Assembly: GCF_900094935.1 (NCBI RefSeq)
Contig: NZ_FMBA01000009.1
Location: forward strand, 1 to 64,000
Length of the DNA stretch: 64,000 bases
From: Gilliamella intestini
GTDB taxonomy: Bacteria > Pseudomonadota > Gammaproteobacteria > Enterobacterales > Orbaceae
Direction: 5' to 3'
How positions within the stretch are numbered: the first letter of the stretch is position 1; the number at the start of each line of letters is the position of its first letter. Below, piece after piece: positions 11,101 to 19,776 of this stretch. The translations under genes and the position numbers were made by a program. Below the pieces are notes generated by a model that did no database searches, had not been told where the DNA came from, and saw only the letters and a list, made by a program, of their open reading frames with translations.

Positions 11101-12547
11101 AAAATTACGTTCTCGATTAGAAGTTGTCGAAATTCAAAGAACTGAAGCACGCAGTCAGATGCAACAGTATCAAGACAAATACAATCAATATAATCAAACG
11201 CTAGCTTCGCTTAAAAGTGCATTTGAAACCAAGCGTGATATGTTGCATGAGCTACAAAAAGAAATTGAACAAATTGGGGTAAAAGCCGATGCGATCACTG
11301 AAGAACGTGCTCGATTACGTCGTGATGAAATCCATCAAAAATTAAATAACAATCGTCAACATTGTACATCGCTTGAAAAGCAACTCATTATGTGCGAAAG
11401 CGAAATGACACAATTGCAAAAACGGCTAACTCAAACACTGCGAGATTATAAGCAACTACGCGAACAGGTAGTACAAGCCAAAGCGAGGTGGTGTTTAGTC
11501 TTAAGGCTTGTTAAAGAAAATAGTGTTGAACGGCGTTTACATCGTCGTGAACTTGCCTATTTAAGTGCTGATGAGCTACGTTCTATGTCAGATAAAGCAT
11601 TAGGTTCCTTACGTTTAGCGGTTAATGACAATGAACATTTACGGGATGTATTGAGACTATCAGAAGATCCAAAACGCCCAGAACGTAAAATTCAATTCTA
11701 TATCGCTGTTTACGCACATTTGCGTGAACGAATTCGCCAAGATATTGTTAAAACTGACGATCCAATTGAAGCCATTGAACAGATGGAAATTGAATTGTCA
11801 CGCTTGACAGAAGAACTCACTTCGCGTGAACAGCAACTGGCAATTAGCTCGAAGAGTGTATCGAATATTATTCGTAAAACCATACAGCGCGAACAAAATC
11901 GTATTCGTATGCTTAACCAAGGATTACAAGCAGTGGCATTTGGTCAAGTTAATGGCGTGCGTTTAAATGTCAATGTTCGCGAAGCTCATTCAACTCTTTT
12001 AGCTGCACTTGCCGATGAGCAAAATGAACATCAAGATCTATTTAGTAATAATCGTATTACCTTCTCAGAAGCGTTAGCTAAACTCTATCAACGTTTAAAT
12101 CCACATATTGATATGGGACAACGAACGGCTCAAAATATTGGTGAAGAACTGCTAGATTATCGAAATTATCTTGAAATGGATGTTGAGGTGAATCGAGGTG
12201 CAGATGGTTGGTTACGTGCTGAAAGCGGTGCATTATCGACGGGTGAGGCAATTGGTACAGGTATGTCAATTTTACTTATGGTGATTCAAAGTTGGGAAGA
12301 AGAATCCAAGCGACTTCGAAATAAAGATATTTTACCATGTCGTTTGCTATTCTTAGACGAAGCAGCTCGACTAGATGCCAAATCCATTGCAACACTGTTT
12401 GAACTTTGTGAACGATTAGAAATGCAATTAATCATTGCTGCTCCAGAAAACATCAGTCCTGAAAAAGGAACAACCTATAAACTAGTACGTAAAGTTATCA
12501 ATAACCAAGAGCATGTGCATGTAGTTGGTTTGAAAGGCTTTGCTTAA
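8129..12547 (+). CDS. mukB: Chromosome partition protein MukB (SMC-like ATPase)
   Basis: The large SMC-like subunit of the MukBEF condensin, 1472 residues against 1486 in E. coli. Walker A is GGNGAGKST near residues 34-42. Long coiled coils, rich in Gln and Glu, flank a hinge near 640-800 ([20 protein letters not shown], then [10 protein letters not shown]). The C-terminal head has the signature [10 protein letters not shown] and Walker [12 protein letters not shown]. It starts two bases after the mukE stop. It ends at GLKGFA, so the short tail that follows this point in E. coli is missing. Confidence 0.98.
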   Translation: MIGHGKFHSLTLINWNGFFARTFELDQLVTTLSGGNGAGKSTTMAAFVTALIPDLTLLHFRNTTEAGATSGSRDKGLHGKLKPGVCYSMLDVINSRNQRIICGVRLQQVAGRDKKVDIKPFLLQGLPVGISPTELVTERLNDKQARILSLPELKDKAESMEGIIFKQFNSITDYHSVMFDFGILPKRLRSPSDRSKYYRLIEASLYGGISSAITRSLRDYLLPENSGVRKAFQDMEAALRENRMTLEAIRVTQSDRDLFKHLITESTNYVAADYMRHNNERRVHIESVLGLRRDMFKTQDLLISNQYRQVEMAKELKEHQDAQNDLETDLQAANDHLNLVQTALRQQEKIDRYQADLDDLNLKLEEQNEVVLEANEQYQTYRDQVEQTEQEVDEIKTQLADYQQALDVQQTRAIQYQQALQALKNAQSLCQLPKLGISNIENHYELFEEKQKEITEQVLELEQKLSVSDAAINQFDRAYQLVVKLVGDVTRSEAFAAAKEALRQWPSQCYQAEQAEHLQLQLDELEQRFFEQKEAESLLTQFCKRIERQVNYDELDELKQELELQLDESAERANESSEKRIEFRQELEQIQSKITEYRQKAPLWLKAQDALISLQEQTGQVFSHSQAVTQHMQQLLEQERLLVTERDQISFRRNQLDVQIEQLNQPSGVDDGRLSSLAERFNGVLLSEIYEDVTIEDAPYFSALYGPSRQAIVVPDLSLVKQQLESLTASDEDYPEDIYFIEGDPSSFDDSVFNCEEMNKAVLVKTGDRQWRFSSFPKVPLFGRAAREIHLEKLSSERDELHERYATISFDLQKLQRIEQNVGQFIGQHLGVAFDIDPEAEAQKLTTRRTEIERQLSSQESIDKQNQQQVTNCKEQLATVNRLVAQMHLLADDDLADRVDDLREQVAQAQESVQYVSRNRNTVSELEPILAVLQSDPEQNEALREQYNTVKAQQQTIRQQVFALTEVMQRRAHFSYEDSAGMLNENSDLNEKLRSRLEVVEIQRTEARSQMQQYQDKYNQYNQTLASLKSAFETKRDMLHELQKEIEQIGVKADAITEERARLRRDEIHQKLNNNRQHCTSLEKQLIMCESEMTQLQKRLTQTLRDYKQLREQVVQAKARWCLVLRLVKENSVERRLHRRELAYLSADELRSMSDKALGSLRLAVNDNEHLRDVLRLSEDPKRPERKIQFYIAVYAHLRERIRQDIVKTDDPIEAIEQMEIELSRLTEELTSREQQLAISSKSVSNIIRKTIQREQNRIRMLNQGLQAVAFGQVNGVRLNVNVREAHSTLLAALADEQNEHQDLFSNNRITFSEALAKLYQRLNPHIDMGQRTAQNIGEELLDYRNYLEMDVEVNRGADGWLRAESGALSTGEAIGTGMSILLMVIQSWEEESKRLRNKDILPCRLLFLDEAARLDAKSIATLFELCERLEMQLIIAAPENISPEKGTTYKLVRKVINNQEHVHVVGLKGFA

Positions 12548-12566
12548 TATTCGATTATTTTTTGCT

Positions 12567-12595
12567 TTTTCGCCGACAATTGTCGGCGAAATTTT
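12567..12595 (+). terminator. Intrinsic terminator of mukFEB
   Basis: TTCGCCGACAATTGTCGGCGAA (12569-12590) is a perfect palindrome, followed by ATTTTGG. It lies 21 bases past the mukB stop. The U-tract is short, but the GC-rich stem stands out from its AT-rich surroundings. Confidence 0.6.
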
Positions 12596-12684
12596 GGTTG
12601 AAAATACAAACAAACTATGAGTTTCTTAAATTCAGTTAAATTATATAAAAAGAAGACCCAATGGATAAATTAAGAGATTACTGA

Positions 12685-12786
12685 TTATTCTTGCTGGTTC
12701 TTCTCTTGACTCTTATGCTCTTTCGATTCTTTAATTTTTTTTACATTTTCAGTTGCTACAGATGCCATTCTAACCCATAGTGTCCC
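12685..12786 (-). other. In-frame reading extension past the LemA-like stop
   Basis: After the TAA of the LemA-like gene (12787-12789) the same frame stays open for 33 codons to TAA at 12685. It includes an ATG at 12768 followed by ASVATENVKKIKESKEHKS and a Lys/Glu-rich end. The composition looks like a charged C-terminal tail. It may be the former end of the upstream gene, cut by a nonsense change, or a 27-residue small protein. No ribosome binding site precedes the ATG. Confidence 0.3.
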
Positions 12787-13308
12787 TTAAAATTTTGCCA
12801 TCATCAGTTTTAAATGATGGAAGTTGCCTATTCCATTTTCATCTACTTCAAAATAGGTGGCTGCAACAAAACCAAGTTTACTTGCATAAAATAAATGAGG
12901 AATACTACCACGGGTTGAATTATAAATTTGAACAGCAGCGTTATAAGCCTCTCTTCTTTCTAAAATAGTATTTTCAATTTCATCAAGCTGTGTCATCAAT
13001 TGTTGATAAGTTGAATTCGCTTTTAAATCAGGAAAACGGTTAGCCATCATCTGGACATTGCCTATAATACGTGATGTTTGAGAGGATGTAATATTTGCAT
13101 TAGAAACACTGTCGCTCTCAGTAATAGTGAAATGAACTAACTTTTCGTGATCACCATAATTAGATGCTATATCATGTCTTTTCTTTACTGTTACATAAAT
13201 ATTTGATTGTTTTTGTTTAACATTTTCAGCTAAATGTCTAAGCTTATTGTATGCAAAAAATAACCAAATTAAAGCTAGAATTAATACTAGGAGAAAATTT
13301 ATTAACAT
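12787..13308 (-). CDS. LemA family membrane protein
   Basis: 173 residues with one N-terminal transmembrane helix (about 3-20) and a LemA-type helical bundle. Recognisable parts are FAYNKLRHLAENVKQKQSNI near the start, then ANRFPDLKANSTYQQLMTQL and ERREAYNAAVQIYNSTRGS, which is the family core. LemA proteins are membrane-anchored, with unknown biochemical function. The expected helix between them carries an unusual Ser/Asn-rich stretch (ITESDSVSNANITSSQ). It is monocistronic and convergent with mukB. An in-frame extension past the stop is listed separately. Confidence 0.85.
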   Translation of the reverse strand: MLINFLLVLILALIWLFFAYNKLRHLAENVKQKQSNIYVTVKKRHDIASNYGDHEKLVHFTITESDSVSNANITSSQTSRIIGNVQMMANRFPDLKANSTYQQLMTQLDEIENTILERREAYNAAVQIYNSTRGSIPHLFYASKLGFVAATYFEVDENGIGNFHHLKLMMAKF

Positions 13309-13742
13309 AAAGTAAAAAATTCCTTATAATCGAATTTCTATATTTTTATTGTTTGACATATTACATTAAAGGGGGAGGCCAAAATTTTCTGTTGTTTATT
13401 GGTCTCTAATAGGTTATTTATGATTCAATTGTAGTGTATATTTTTATAGCCCTTTATGTATATATTCCTGATTTTATTTAGCTAACATATTTAAAATAAT
13501 TGCAAGCAAGCTAAATTTTACGTAACATAAATTTATTCATTTTTCAATTCATTATAAGATGGTAAATTATTTTTAGATGTTGTAGAAATTACGCTAATCT
13601 AGTAAAAAGGTGTTTATCAAATTGTAAATAAAGTTTTTCAATAAGACTTTTACCTATAAATAAGATAAATTATTACACTAACCATTCTTTTAGTTTTTTA
13701 GAAAATAACTTTTATTGTTCAAAAAGGAGAGGTAGTTAAAAT
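13309..13742. other. Intergenic region, lemA-like to dciA-like genes
   Basis: These 434 AT-rich bases hold no convincing gene. An inverted repeat, GAGGCCAA (13375-13382) with TTGGTCTC, lies about 70 bases upstream of the LemA-like start and could be an operator or leader hairpin. A strong ribosome binding site (GGAGAGG) precedes the next gene. Confidence 0.5.
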
Positions 13743-14204
13743 ATGCGTTATAACGAACCAAAAATGTTAACGTCAATAGTGACGCATGCCTCTTGTTTGT
13801 CTAAAATTCAAGATAGAACTAATGCATTAAAAACATTATCTAAAGTCGTTAGTGATTTATTACCCTCACCACTGAGTGAACAATGTCGTGTAGCTAATTA
13901 TCGCCAAGGCATTTTAATTTTAGAAGTAAGTACCGCTGGCTGGCTGGCTAGATTGAAATATGAACAAAGTAATTTAATCTCAGAGATACGAAAAACTGTT
14001 TTGCCATCCCTGTCATCTATTCAATATTTGATTAATCCAAATATAGCGGTAAAGTTATCACAGCGGCAATTCCAAACATCTAACTCATCGTTAGCTTCGA
14101 GTGTGATGACAATTAAAAGTTCAATGTTTTTATATGCATTAGCAGAAAATGCACCAAACAAGTTAAAAAAACAATTGATAAAACTTGCCAACCATGCAAA
14201 ATAA
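13743..14204 (+). CDS. dciA: DUF721/DciA-like protein (probable replicative helicase operator)
   Basis: 153 residues. The first 105 match the DUF721 fold: a helix with LKTLSKVVSDLLPSPLSEQC, then strands VANYRQGILILEVSTAGWLARLKY in the usual order, ending in RKTVLPSLSSIQY. DUF721 members of the DciA type help load the DnaB helicase in bacteria that lack DnaC. The C-terminal 45 residues are low in motifs. GGAGAGG precedes the ATG. It stands upstream of zapG but has its own gap. The helicase role is inferred from the family. Confidence 0.7.
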   Translation: MRYNEPKMLTSIVTHASCLSKIQDRTNALKTLSKVVSDLLPSPLSEQCRVANYRQGILILEVSTAGWLARLKYEQSNLISEIRKTVLPSLSSIQYLINPNIAVKLSQRQFQTSNSSLASSVMTIKSSMFLYALAENAPNKLKKQLIKLANHAK

Positions 14205-14256
14205 GAACTGATAACAATACATTAATTTTATATCTTAAAGACACAAGGAGTGAGTT

Positions 14257-14661
14257 ATGGATAAACATATGTTTATTTATCTTATAATTGGGTTAGTAAT
14301 TGGCTTTATTTTAGGCTACATTTTTATGAATATTATTAGTCCTAAGGCTCGTAAATATACGAAAATTAAACAGGAGCTAGATCAAACAAAGGATGAATTA
14401 GTTGAACAAAAACAAATGATTGCCAAACATTTTTCTCACAGTGCGGAAATATTGGATAATATGGCAAAAGAGTTTCGCCGTCTTTATCAACATATGGCTG
14501 AGAATTCTACTCAATTTATTCATAGTGATAAAGGATCATCTTTGGATTTTGACTCTACCTCTGATTCAGATGAGTCAAAAGAAGCTATGCTTGATAAGCA
14601 ACCAAGAGATTATTCAGATAATTCATCTGGCTTATTTAAAACAGATGAAAACAAATCTTAA
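14257..14661 (+). CDS. zapG: ZapG/YhcB family cell division and envelope protein
   Basis: 134 residues, like E. coli YhcB (ZapG, DUF1043, 132). One N-terminal transmembrane helix (about 5-28, IYLIIGLVIGFILGYIF) is followed by a cytoplasmic coiled coil (KIKQELDQTKDELVEQK) and the conserved HFSHSAEILDNMAKEFRRLY. The acidic, Ser-rich tail varies in the family. ZapG links cell division with envelope synthesis. It sits immediately before degQ-degS exactly as in E. coli. AAGGAG precedes the ATG. Confidence 0.9.
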   Translation: MDKHMFIYLIIGLVIGFILGYIFMNIISPKARKYTKIKQELDQTKDELVEQKQMIAKHFSHSAEILDNMAKEFRRLYQHMAENSTQFIHSDKGSSLDFDSTSDSDESKEAMLDKQPRDYSDNSSGLFKTDENKS

Positions 14662-14684
14662 CTAAGATTAACTGTGATAATTTT

Positions 14685-14716
14685 ATTTGCCATTAACTAA
14701 TGGCAAAATATTTTTA
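14685..14716 (+). terminator. Intrinsic terminator after zapG
   Basis: TTTGCCATTA (14686-14695) pairs with TAATGGCAAA (14698-14707) and is followed by ATATTTTTAT. It separates zapG from degQ. Confidence 0.7.
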
Positions 14717-14752
14717 TAGAGATTAATTTTTTGTAAAAGTGAGAGTTATAAA

Positions 14753-16126
14753 ATGATTGATTCATTAAAAAAACAAAAAAAATTGTTAAGTATTATGGCA
14801 TTAAGCTTAGGATTGAGTTTATCTGCTCTTCCAAATGCTTTTGCTTCTTTTCCTCCTATCTCAACTGATAATAATGCACAGCAACCAAGTTTAGCCCCTA
14901 TGCTTGAAACGGTATTACCTTCAGTTGTCAGTATTAAAGTTGAAGGCACTGCGCAAATGCAAAACAATATGCCAGAGGAATTTAGACGATTTTTTGGTTA
15001 TCCGGATAGTCAATCAAGGGCTTTTTCAGGCTTGGGGTCAGGTGTGATTATTGATGCTGAAAAAGGCTATGTGGTCACCAATAATCATGTTATTGATAAT
15101 GCTGATAAAATAACAGTTTCATTAAATGATGGTCATGAATATAAAGCAAAACTTATTGGTAAAGATCCACAAAGTGATATAGCTTTACTTAAACTTGAAG
15201 ATGCAAAAAAATTAACCGCAATTAAACTTGCAGATTCAGATGAGTTACGTGTTGGCGATTACGTTGTTGCAATTGGTAACCCATTTGGTATTGGTCAAAC
15301 AGTTACTTCTGGAATCATTTCAGCGCTTGCTCGAACAGGGCTTAATATGAATGGTTTTGAGAATTTTATCCAAACTGATGCATCAATTAATCAGGGTAAC
15401 TCAGGTGGTGCGTTGGTCAACTTGAATGGTGAGTTAGTTGGTGTAAATACCGCAATTATTGCTCCTAGCGGAGGTAATGTTGGTATCGGTTTTGCAATCC
15501 CAAGTAATATGGTAAAAAATCTAACTTCTCAACTTATTGAATATGGTGAAGTGAAACGTGGTGTACTTGGTATAAAAGGTAATGAGTTAACTTCTGATAT
15601 TGCAAAAGCATTTGGTTTAGATATTCAAAAAGGTGCATTTGTTAGTGAAGTTCTTGATGATTCAGCAGCAAAAGTGGCTGGAATTAAGTCAGGAGACGTT
15701 ATCGTTTCAATGGATGGTAAGCCAGTAGATAGTTTTGCTGAACTACGAGCTAAAATTGCAACAACGGGGGCAGGCCGAACAGTAAAATTAGGATTAATTC
15801 GAGATGGTAAAGAGATAACAGTTGATGTTAAATTGAAAAATAGTGACGAAACCACAACTGAAGCAAAATCATTGCATTCTGCTCTTGATGGTGCAACGCT
15901 TATCAATGGAGAAATTAAAGGGCAAAAAGGTGTTTTAATAGAAAATATTGCTAAAAATTCCTCTGCATCTCGACTCAGCCTACAAGAGGGTGATCTTATT
16001 ATTGGTGTTAATAAAGAACGAGTAACAAATATTACAGATCTTCGTAAAATTATTGATAGTAGCCCATCGGTAATTGCATTGAATATAATTCGTGGTGATA
16101 GTCGTTTATATTTAATTTTACGCTAA
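14753..16126 (+). CDS. degQ: Periplasmic serine endoprotease DegQ
   Basis: An HtrA-family protease that degrades misfolded periplasmic proteins. It has 457 residues (E. coli DegQ 455). A signal peptide (cleavage likely near residue 32, after NAFA) is followed by a trypsin-like domain with the triad His112 (TNNHV), Asp142 (SDIAL) and Ser217 (GNSGGA), then PDZ1 (about 260-350) and PDZ2 (about 370-457). The short LA loop points to DegQ and not DegP. degS follows 112 bases downstream after a hairpin, as in E. coli. Confidence 0.96.
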   Translation: MIDSLKKQKKLLSIMALSLGLSLSALPNAFASFPPISTDNNAQQPSLAPMLETVLPSVVSIKVEGTAQMQNNMPEEFRRFFGYPDSQSRAFSGLGSGVIIDAEKGYVVTNNHVIDNADKITVSLNDGHEYKAKLIGKDPQSDIALLKLEDAKKLTAIKLADSDELRVGDYVVAIGNPFGIGQTVTSGIISALARTGLNMNGFENFIQTDASINQGNSGGALVNLNGELVGVNTAIIAPSGGNVGIGFAIPSNMVKNLTSQLIEYGEVKRGVLGIKGNELTSDIAKAFGLDIQKGAFVSEVLDDSAAKVAGIKSGDVIVSMDGKPVDSFAELRAKIATTGAGRTVKLGLIRDGKEITVDVKLKNSDETTTEAKSLHSALDGATLINGEIKGQKGVLIENIAKNSSASRLSLQEGDLIIGVNKERVTNITDLRKIIDSSPSVIALNIIRGDSRLYLILR

Positions 16127-16142
16127 TTAACTTATTTTTATA

Positions 16143-16166
16143 TTGTCGATGCTTTGGCATCGACAA
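16143..16166 (+). terminator. Stem-loop between degQ and degS
   Basis: A perfect 10-bp stem, TTGTCGATGC and GCATCGACAA, with loop TTTG. No U-run follows on the plus strand, so it may be a weak terminator or an mRNA 3' stabiliser for degQ. Confidence 0.45.
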
Positions 16167-16238
16167 AAACTCCAATTTTAACCTTTATACTTATGTGTTA
16201 AAATCTTTACTATTCATCTCATTATAACTCTAAAATTA

Positions 16239-17291
16239 ATGCTCAAAAAAATTCTATGGCCAATCTTAATTGGTGCTGTTTTAGCTATTGTTTTATTGAT
16301 TATTTTCCCATCTTTACAAAAAGGAACTCAATCAAATTTTCCAAACTCAATTTTTAGTGATAACCCATTAAGTTATTCTAGTGCTGTTAAAATTGCAGCC
16401 CCTGCTGTAGTTAATATTTATAGTCGCTCAATTAATTCTTTATCTCAAGGATCACAAAATAGTGCAATAACTCCGCTTGGTTCTGGGGTAATTATGAGTA
16501 AGCAGGGATATATTGTGACTAATTACCATGTTATAGATGGTGCAGAACAAATTATTGTTGCATTACAAGATGGACGAATTTTCGAAGCGCTGTCTGTTGG
16601 TTCTGATAAGCTAGTGGATATTGCGGTGTTAAAAATTGAAGCAACTAATCTTCCAACTATATCCATAAACCTGAAACGTGAACCAAAGATTGGTGATGTG
16701 GTTTTAGCAATAGGTAATCCTTACAATATAGGTCAAACCATTACACAAGGCATTATTAGTGCCACTGGTCGTGATGGGTTAAGTCCTTATCGAAGACAAA
16801 ATTTTATTCAAACTGATGCATCAATAAATCATGGTAATTCTGGCGGAGCACTAGTTAATACCAAAGGTGAATTAATGGGGATTAATACTCTCACCTTTGC
16901 AAAAAATTTAGGGAACGATGTTCCAGAAGGTATTGGATTTGCGATTCCAACTTCTTTAGCTGTAAAAATTATGAATAAATTAATCCAGGATGGAAAAATT
17001 ATTCGTGGTTATATTGGGATTGATGGTTTAGAGTTTGCGCCAACTCAAAATCCAAGTGATATACCGGTGGTATTAGGTATTTTAGTCACCAATACTGAAG
17101 GTCCTTCGTTACAAGCAGGCGTACAAACAAATGATATCTTGATTATGGTAAATAACAAACCCGTTAAATCAATAGTTGAAACAATGGATGAAATTGCTGA
17201 GTTGAAACCTGGCACAACAGTCCCCATTATTGTATTGCGAAATGGTGAAAAAGTTGAGTTACAAGTAACAATAGGACAGTTACCTGTTTAA
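16239..17291 (+). CDS. degS: Inner-membrane serine protease DegS (site-1 protease of the sigma-E pathway)
   Basis: DegS senses unfolded outer-membrane porins and starts RseA cleavage, which releases sigma-E. It has 350 residues (E. coli 355). An N-terminal anchor helix (about 5-24) is followed by a protease domain with His97 (TNYHV), Asp127 (VDIAV) and Ser201 (HGNSGGAL), and a single PDZ domain (about 250-345). The single PDZ plus the membrane anchor separate it from DegQ. No strong ribosome binding site precedes the ATG, but the alignment supports this start. Confidence 0.95.
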   Translation: MLKKILWPILIGAVLAIVLLIIFPSLQKGTQSNFPNSIFSDNPLSYSSAVKIAAPAVVNIYSRSINSLSQGSQNSAITPLGSGVIMSKQGYIVTNYHVIDGAEQIIVALQDGRIFEALSVGSDKLVDIAVLKIEATNLPTISINLKREPKIGDVVLAIGNPYNIGQTITQGIISATGRDGLSPYRRQNFIQTDASINHGNSGGALVNTKGELMGINTLTFAKNLGNDVPEGIGFAIPTSLAVKIMNKLIQDGKIIRGYIGIDGLEFAPTQNPSDIPVVLGILVTNTEGPSLQAGVQTNDILIMVNNKPVKSIVETMDEIAELKPGTTVPIIVLRNGEKVELQVTIGQLPV

Positions 17292-17306
17292 TTATCCTTT
17301 TGTAGC

Positions 17307-17335
17307 TTGATTATTTAACCTTTAAGGCATATAAT
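17307..17335 (+). promoter_or_regulatory. Probable rpmE promoter
   Basis: TTGATT (17307-17312), a 17-base spacer and a perfect TATAAT (17330-17335) lie about 100 bases before rpmE, leaving room for a 5' leader. Confidence 0.65.
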
Positions 17336-17362
17336 TTGCAGCCTTATCATGTTTTTTAGCCC

Positions 17363-17412
17363 TCGTATGGTGTATAGATTTTGCTTTTATAGCCATTTAT
17401 ATAGCGATACGA
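17363..17412 (+). ncRNA. Candidate structured 5' leader of rpmE
   Basis: TCGTAT (17363-17368) pairs with ATACGA (17407-17412), enclosing a further partial pairing (TATAG with CTATA). It sits between the promoter and the ribosome binding site of rpmE. L31 genes of gammaproteobacteria are known to be autogenously controlled and to carry leader RNAs. I cannot confirm that this fold matches the known leader. Confidence 0.4.
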
Positions 17413-17432
17413 ACAAACTTTAGAGGTTTATT

Positions 17433-17648
17433 ATGAAAGAAGGTATCCATCCAGAATATACTGCAATTAATGCAACTTGCTCTTGCGGTAACGTAATTAA
17501 AACTCATTCAACTATTGGTCATGATATTCATCTTGACGTATGTGGTGAATGCCATCCGTTTTATACAGGTAAACAACGTGATGTTGCAACTGGCGGACGT
17601 GTAGATAAATTTAAACAACGTTTTGCTATGGTTGGCGGTAAAAAATAA
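17433..17648 (+). CDS. rpmE: 50S ribosomal protein L31 (zinc-binding type)
   Basis: 71 residues, the size of E. coli L31 (70). The zinc site is visible as Cys16 and Cys18 (TCSCGN) and Cys37/Cys40 (CGEC), so this is the C+ form and not the zinc-free paralogue used under starvation. The C-terminus ([13 protein letters not shown]) is the conserved ribosome-contacting part. AGAGG lies before the ATG. It is monocistronic between its own promoter and a strong terminator. Confidence 0.97.
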   Translation: MKEGIHPEYTAINATCSCGNVIKTHSTIGHDIHLDVCGECHPFYTGKQRDVATGGRVDKFKQRFAMVGGKK

Positions 17649-17673
17649 TATTGCAATAAGCAATAATAAAAAG

Positions 17674-17702
17674 GCAGGCGCTTAATGCGCCTTTTTATTT
17701 TT
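17674..17702 (+). terminator. Bidirectional terminator, rpmE and metJ
   Basis: AGGCGC (17676-17681) pairs with GCGCCT (17687-17692) and is followed by TTTTATTTTTT. Read from the other strand, the same stem is followed by GCCTTTTTATT, so it can also end metJ transcription. Confidence 0.85.
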
Positions 17703-17734
17703 TAAGACAAAGTTAATATTAGAAAGATAATCTT

Positions 17735-18052
17735 TTACTCATCAATTAAGCTAGGATCGATACCTAAGTTTTGCATTATTTTTTGCGTTTTCATCGGAAT
17801 ACCATCTTCTCGGTCTTTTCGCAAATCTTCATCACCAGGTAAAGGTTGACCTGTGTAAGCATGAAGAAACGCTTCACATAATAATTCACTATTTGTTGCG
17901 TGACGCAAATTATTCACTTGTCTACGAGTACGCTCATCAGTTAGTATTTTTAATACTTTAAGTGGAATTGACACTGTGATTTTTTTTACCTGCTCACTTT
18001 TTTTACCATGCTCTGCATAAGGGCTTATGTATTCGCCGTTCCATTCCATCAT
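17735..18052 (-). CDS. metJ: Methionine repressor MetJ
   Basis: A ribbon-helix-helix repressor of methionine biosynthesis that uses S-adenosylmethionine as corepressor. The 105 residues are nearly identical to E. coli MetJ through residue 75: the DNA-binding strand [19 protein letters not shown], helix [20 protein letters not shown]. The tail beyond residue 80 diverges. The start could be Met1 or Met2 (two ATGs in tandem). It is divergent from metB, with met boxes between them, so it should repress metB and itself. Confidence 0.98.
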   Translation of the reverse strand: MMEWNGEYISPYAEHGKKSEQVKKITVSIPLKVLKILTDERTRRQVNNLRHATNSELLCEAFLHAYTGQPLPGDEDLRKDREDGIPMKTQKIMQNLGIDPSLIDE

Positions 18053-18087
18053 TGTTCACCAAAATTACATCACAAATAATGTGGGTA

Positions 18088-18116
18088 ATTTTATCTTTTT
18101 TTTCAGATTACTGCAA
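18088..18116 (-). promoter_or_regulatory. Candidate metJ promoter
   Basis: On the minus strand, TTGCAG (18116-18111), a 17-base spacer and TAAAAT (18093-18088) lie about 36 bases before metJ. The met boxes begin 12 bases upstream of this -35. Confidence 0.45.
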
Positions 18117-18127
18117 TCTACACATCA

Positions 18128-18159
18128 AGACAGTTAGACGTCTAGACATGTTGACGTCT
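18128..18159. promoter_or_regulatory. Four tandem met boxes (MetJ operator)
   Basis: Four contiguous 8-base units: AGACAGTT, AGACGTCT, AGACATGT and TGACGTCT. The second is a perfect copy of the MetJ consensus AGACGTCT. They cover the -35 region of the metB promoter, so MetJ bound here should block metB. Confidence 0.93.
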
Positions 18160-18178
18160 TTTTTTTATGTGTTATGCT
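18151..18178 (+). promoter_or_regulatory. Candidate metB promoter
   Basis: TTGACG (18151-18156) lies inside the last met box, with a 16-base spacer and TATGCT (18173-18178). The overlap with the operator explains repression by occlusion. Confidence 0.55.
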
Positions 18179-18226
18179 TAAAGGACTAATCTTATATTAA
18201 ATAAAATATTGTTTGAGGGCATTATC

Positions 18227-19393
18227 ATGACTATTCAAACTGAAAACTTAAGTCAAGGGACTATTGCTGTTCGCGGTGGATTAAATACTGATGATCAATA
18301 TGGCAGTGTTGTTCCCGTTATTACTCCATCTACTTGTTATCGCTATGAAGCATTTGCTAAACCAAGAGAGTTTGACTACGCTCGAAAAGCCAATCCTAGC
18401 CGTCGCTTGGTAGAGCAAACAATTGCTAAACTTGAAGGTGGCATTGATGCCATTTTAACTAATTGTGGTATGTCTGCTATTCATTTAATCAGTGTTGCAT
18501 TACTAACGCCTAATGATTTAGTTGTGGCACCACATGATTGCTATGGTGGTAGTTACCGTATTTTTAATAGTTTAAGTCAACGTGGTTATTTTAAAGCCAA
18601 ATTTGTTGACCAATCCGATCCTATTGCATTAAAAGAAGCACTTAGTCTTCGCCCTAAATTAGTATTAATTGAAACACCAAGTAATCCTTTATTACGGGTT
18701 GTTGATATTCAAGAAATTGCAGAGCAAGCCCATCAAGTCGAATCATTAGTTTTAGTCGATAATACCTTTATGACGCCGATATTACAAAAGCCTTTGGAGC
18801 TTGGTGCTGATATTGTCAGTCATTCTTGTACTAAATTTTTAAACGGACATTCAGATTTATTAGCGGGAATTTTAGTCTTTAAAGATCAGCAACTAGCTAC
18901 GGATGTTTTATGGTGGGCTAATAATATTGGCACGATGACATCATCATTTGATAGTTATCTTCTGTTACGTGGATTAAGAACGCTATCAGCGCGGGTAAAA
19001 TTACAGCAGGACAATGCACAAAAAGTTGTTCAGTTTTTAGCTAATCACCCCAAAATAGCTAAAGTTTACCACCCATCTTTACCGTCAAACCTTGGGCATG
19101 ATATAGCCCAAAAACAGCAAAAAGGCTTTGGCTCATTACTTAGTTTTGAATTAGTAGGTGATGCTGATACCATGCCAACGTTTTTACAATCGCTTAAAAT
19201 TTTCACCTTAGCTCAATCACTTGGTGGTGTTGAAAGTCTTGTATGCCATCCTGCAACGATGACTCACTCAGGCATTAGTGCTGAGGCTCGAAAAACAGCG
19301 GGTATTTCCGATCAGTTATTGCGTATTTCTGTTGGGTTGGAAGATATTGCCGATTTACTTGCTGATTTAAAACAAGCATTAGCAAAAGTTTAA
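18227..19393 (+). CDS. metB: Cystathionine gamma-synthase MetB
   Basis: A PLP enzyme that joins O-succinylhomoserine (or another activated homoserine) and cysteine to form cystathionine. I start at ATG 18227 (MTIQTEN), seven bases after GAGGG; an in-frame TTG at 18209 would add six residues and has no support. The 388 residues match E. coli MetB (386): TNCGMSAIHL, APHDCYGGSYR, and the PLP Lys203 in SCTKFLNGHSD, then GGVESL. metL does not follow, unlike in E. coli. A terminator hairpin lies 30 bases downstream. Confidence 0.93.
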   Translation: MTIQTENLSQGTIAVRGGLNTDDQYGSVVPVITPSTCYRYEAFAKPREFDYARKANPSRRLVEQTIAKLEGGIDAILTNCGMSAIHLISVALLTPNDLVVAPHDCYGGSYRIFNSLSQRGYFKAKFVDQSDPIALKEALSLRPKLVLIETPSNPLLRVVDIQEIAEQAHQVESLVLVDNTFMTPILQKPLELGADIVSHSCTKFLNGHSDLLAGILVFKDQQLATDVLWWANNIGTMTSSFDSYLLLRGLRTLSARVKLQQDNAQKVVQFLANHPKIAKVYHPSLPSNLGHDIAQKQQKGFGSLLSFELVGDADTMPTFLQSLKIFTLAQSLGGVESLVCHPATMTHSGISAEARKTAGISDQLLRISVGLEDIADLLADLKQALAKV

Positions 19394-19422
19394 TTTTTAA
19401 GTTTTATCTACAGTTAGCTATT

Positions 19423-19463
19423 TGGATTAATGAAATAGGTTTATTTCGTTAATCCTATTGTTT
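19423..19463 (+). terminator. Intrinsic terminator of metB
   Basis: GGATTAATGAAATA pairs with TATTTCGTTAATCC with one mismatch, followed by TATTGTTTTTATATT. Confidence 0.65.
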
Positions 19464-19479
19464 TTATATTCTTTGAGAT

Positions 19480-19611
19480 GTAGAAAAACGTCGGGTTGTT
19501 TGCACTTCATGATTAAAATAATCCTCTAAACGCATAAGGTGTTTTCCCAAAAATCGTTTTGGACGGTTTAACGGTATTATGAAAGTTAATAAATCTATAA
19601 AGTTTTGTTTT
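19480..19611 (-). mobile_element. Remnant of an IS transposase C-terminus and IS end
   Basis: On the minus strand a frame with no start (19611 down to the TAA at 19513-19515) reads KTKLYRFINFHNTVKPSK, then IFGKTPYAF. The NTVKPxK...GKTPY pattern is the end of the integrase core of IS3/IS481-type transposases. The 46 bases from 19525 to 19480 recur at 2474-2518 with about 90 percent identity, as expected for the end of the same IS. The N-terminal part of the transposase is gone. Confidence 0.6.
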
Positions 19612-19739
19612 TTATAATTTAAACCGCTAAATATTTGCTAGTTATGCCATATTTTAATTTGAAATACATATTACTCTTTTGATTTTTTTAATTTCCAAAC
19701 GGTATAGACTCCTGAATATTTTTTACAAAAATATAATCT

Positions 19740-19776
19740 AAAAAGCTCACAATTGAGTAATTACTCAATTGTGAGC
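19740..19776 (-). terminator. Terminator of the cit operon (perfect 32-bp palindrome)
   Basis: GCTCACAATTGAGTAA (19745-19760) is followed immediately by its exact reverse complement (19761-19776). On the minus strand the stem is followed by TTTTTAG, so it terminates transcription from the cit side. It lies about 300 bases past the citX stop. Confidence 0.7.

Noticed and set aside
14753-16126. DegP instead of DegQ
   Set aside because: The length, the short loop before the catalytic domain and the close match to DegQ next to degS exclude DegP.
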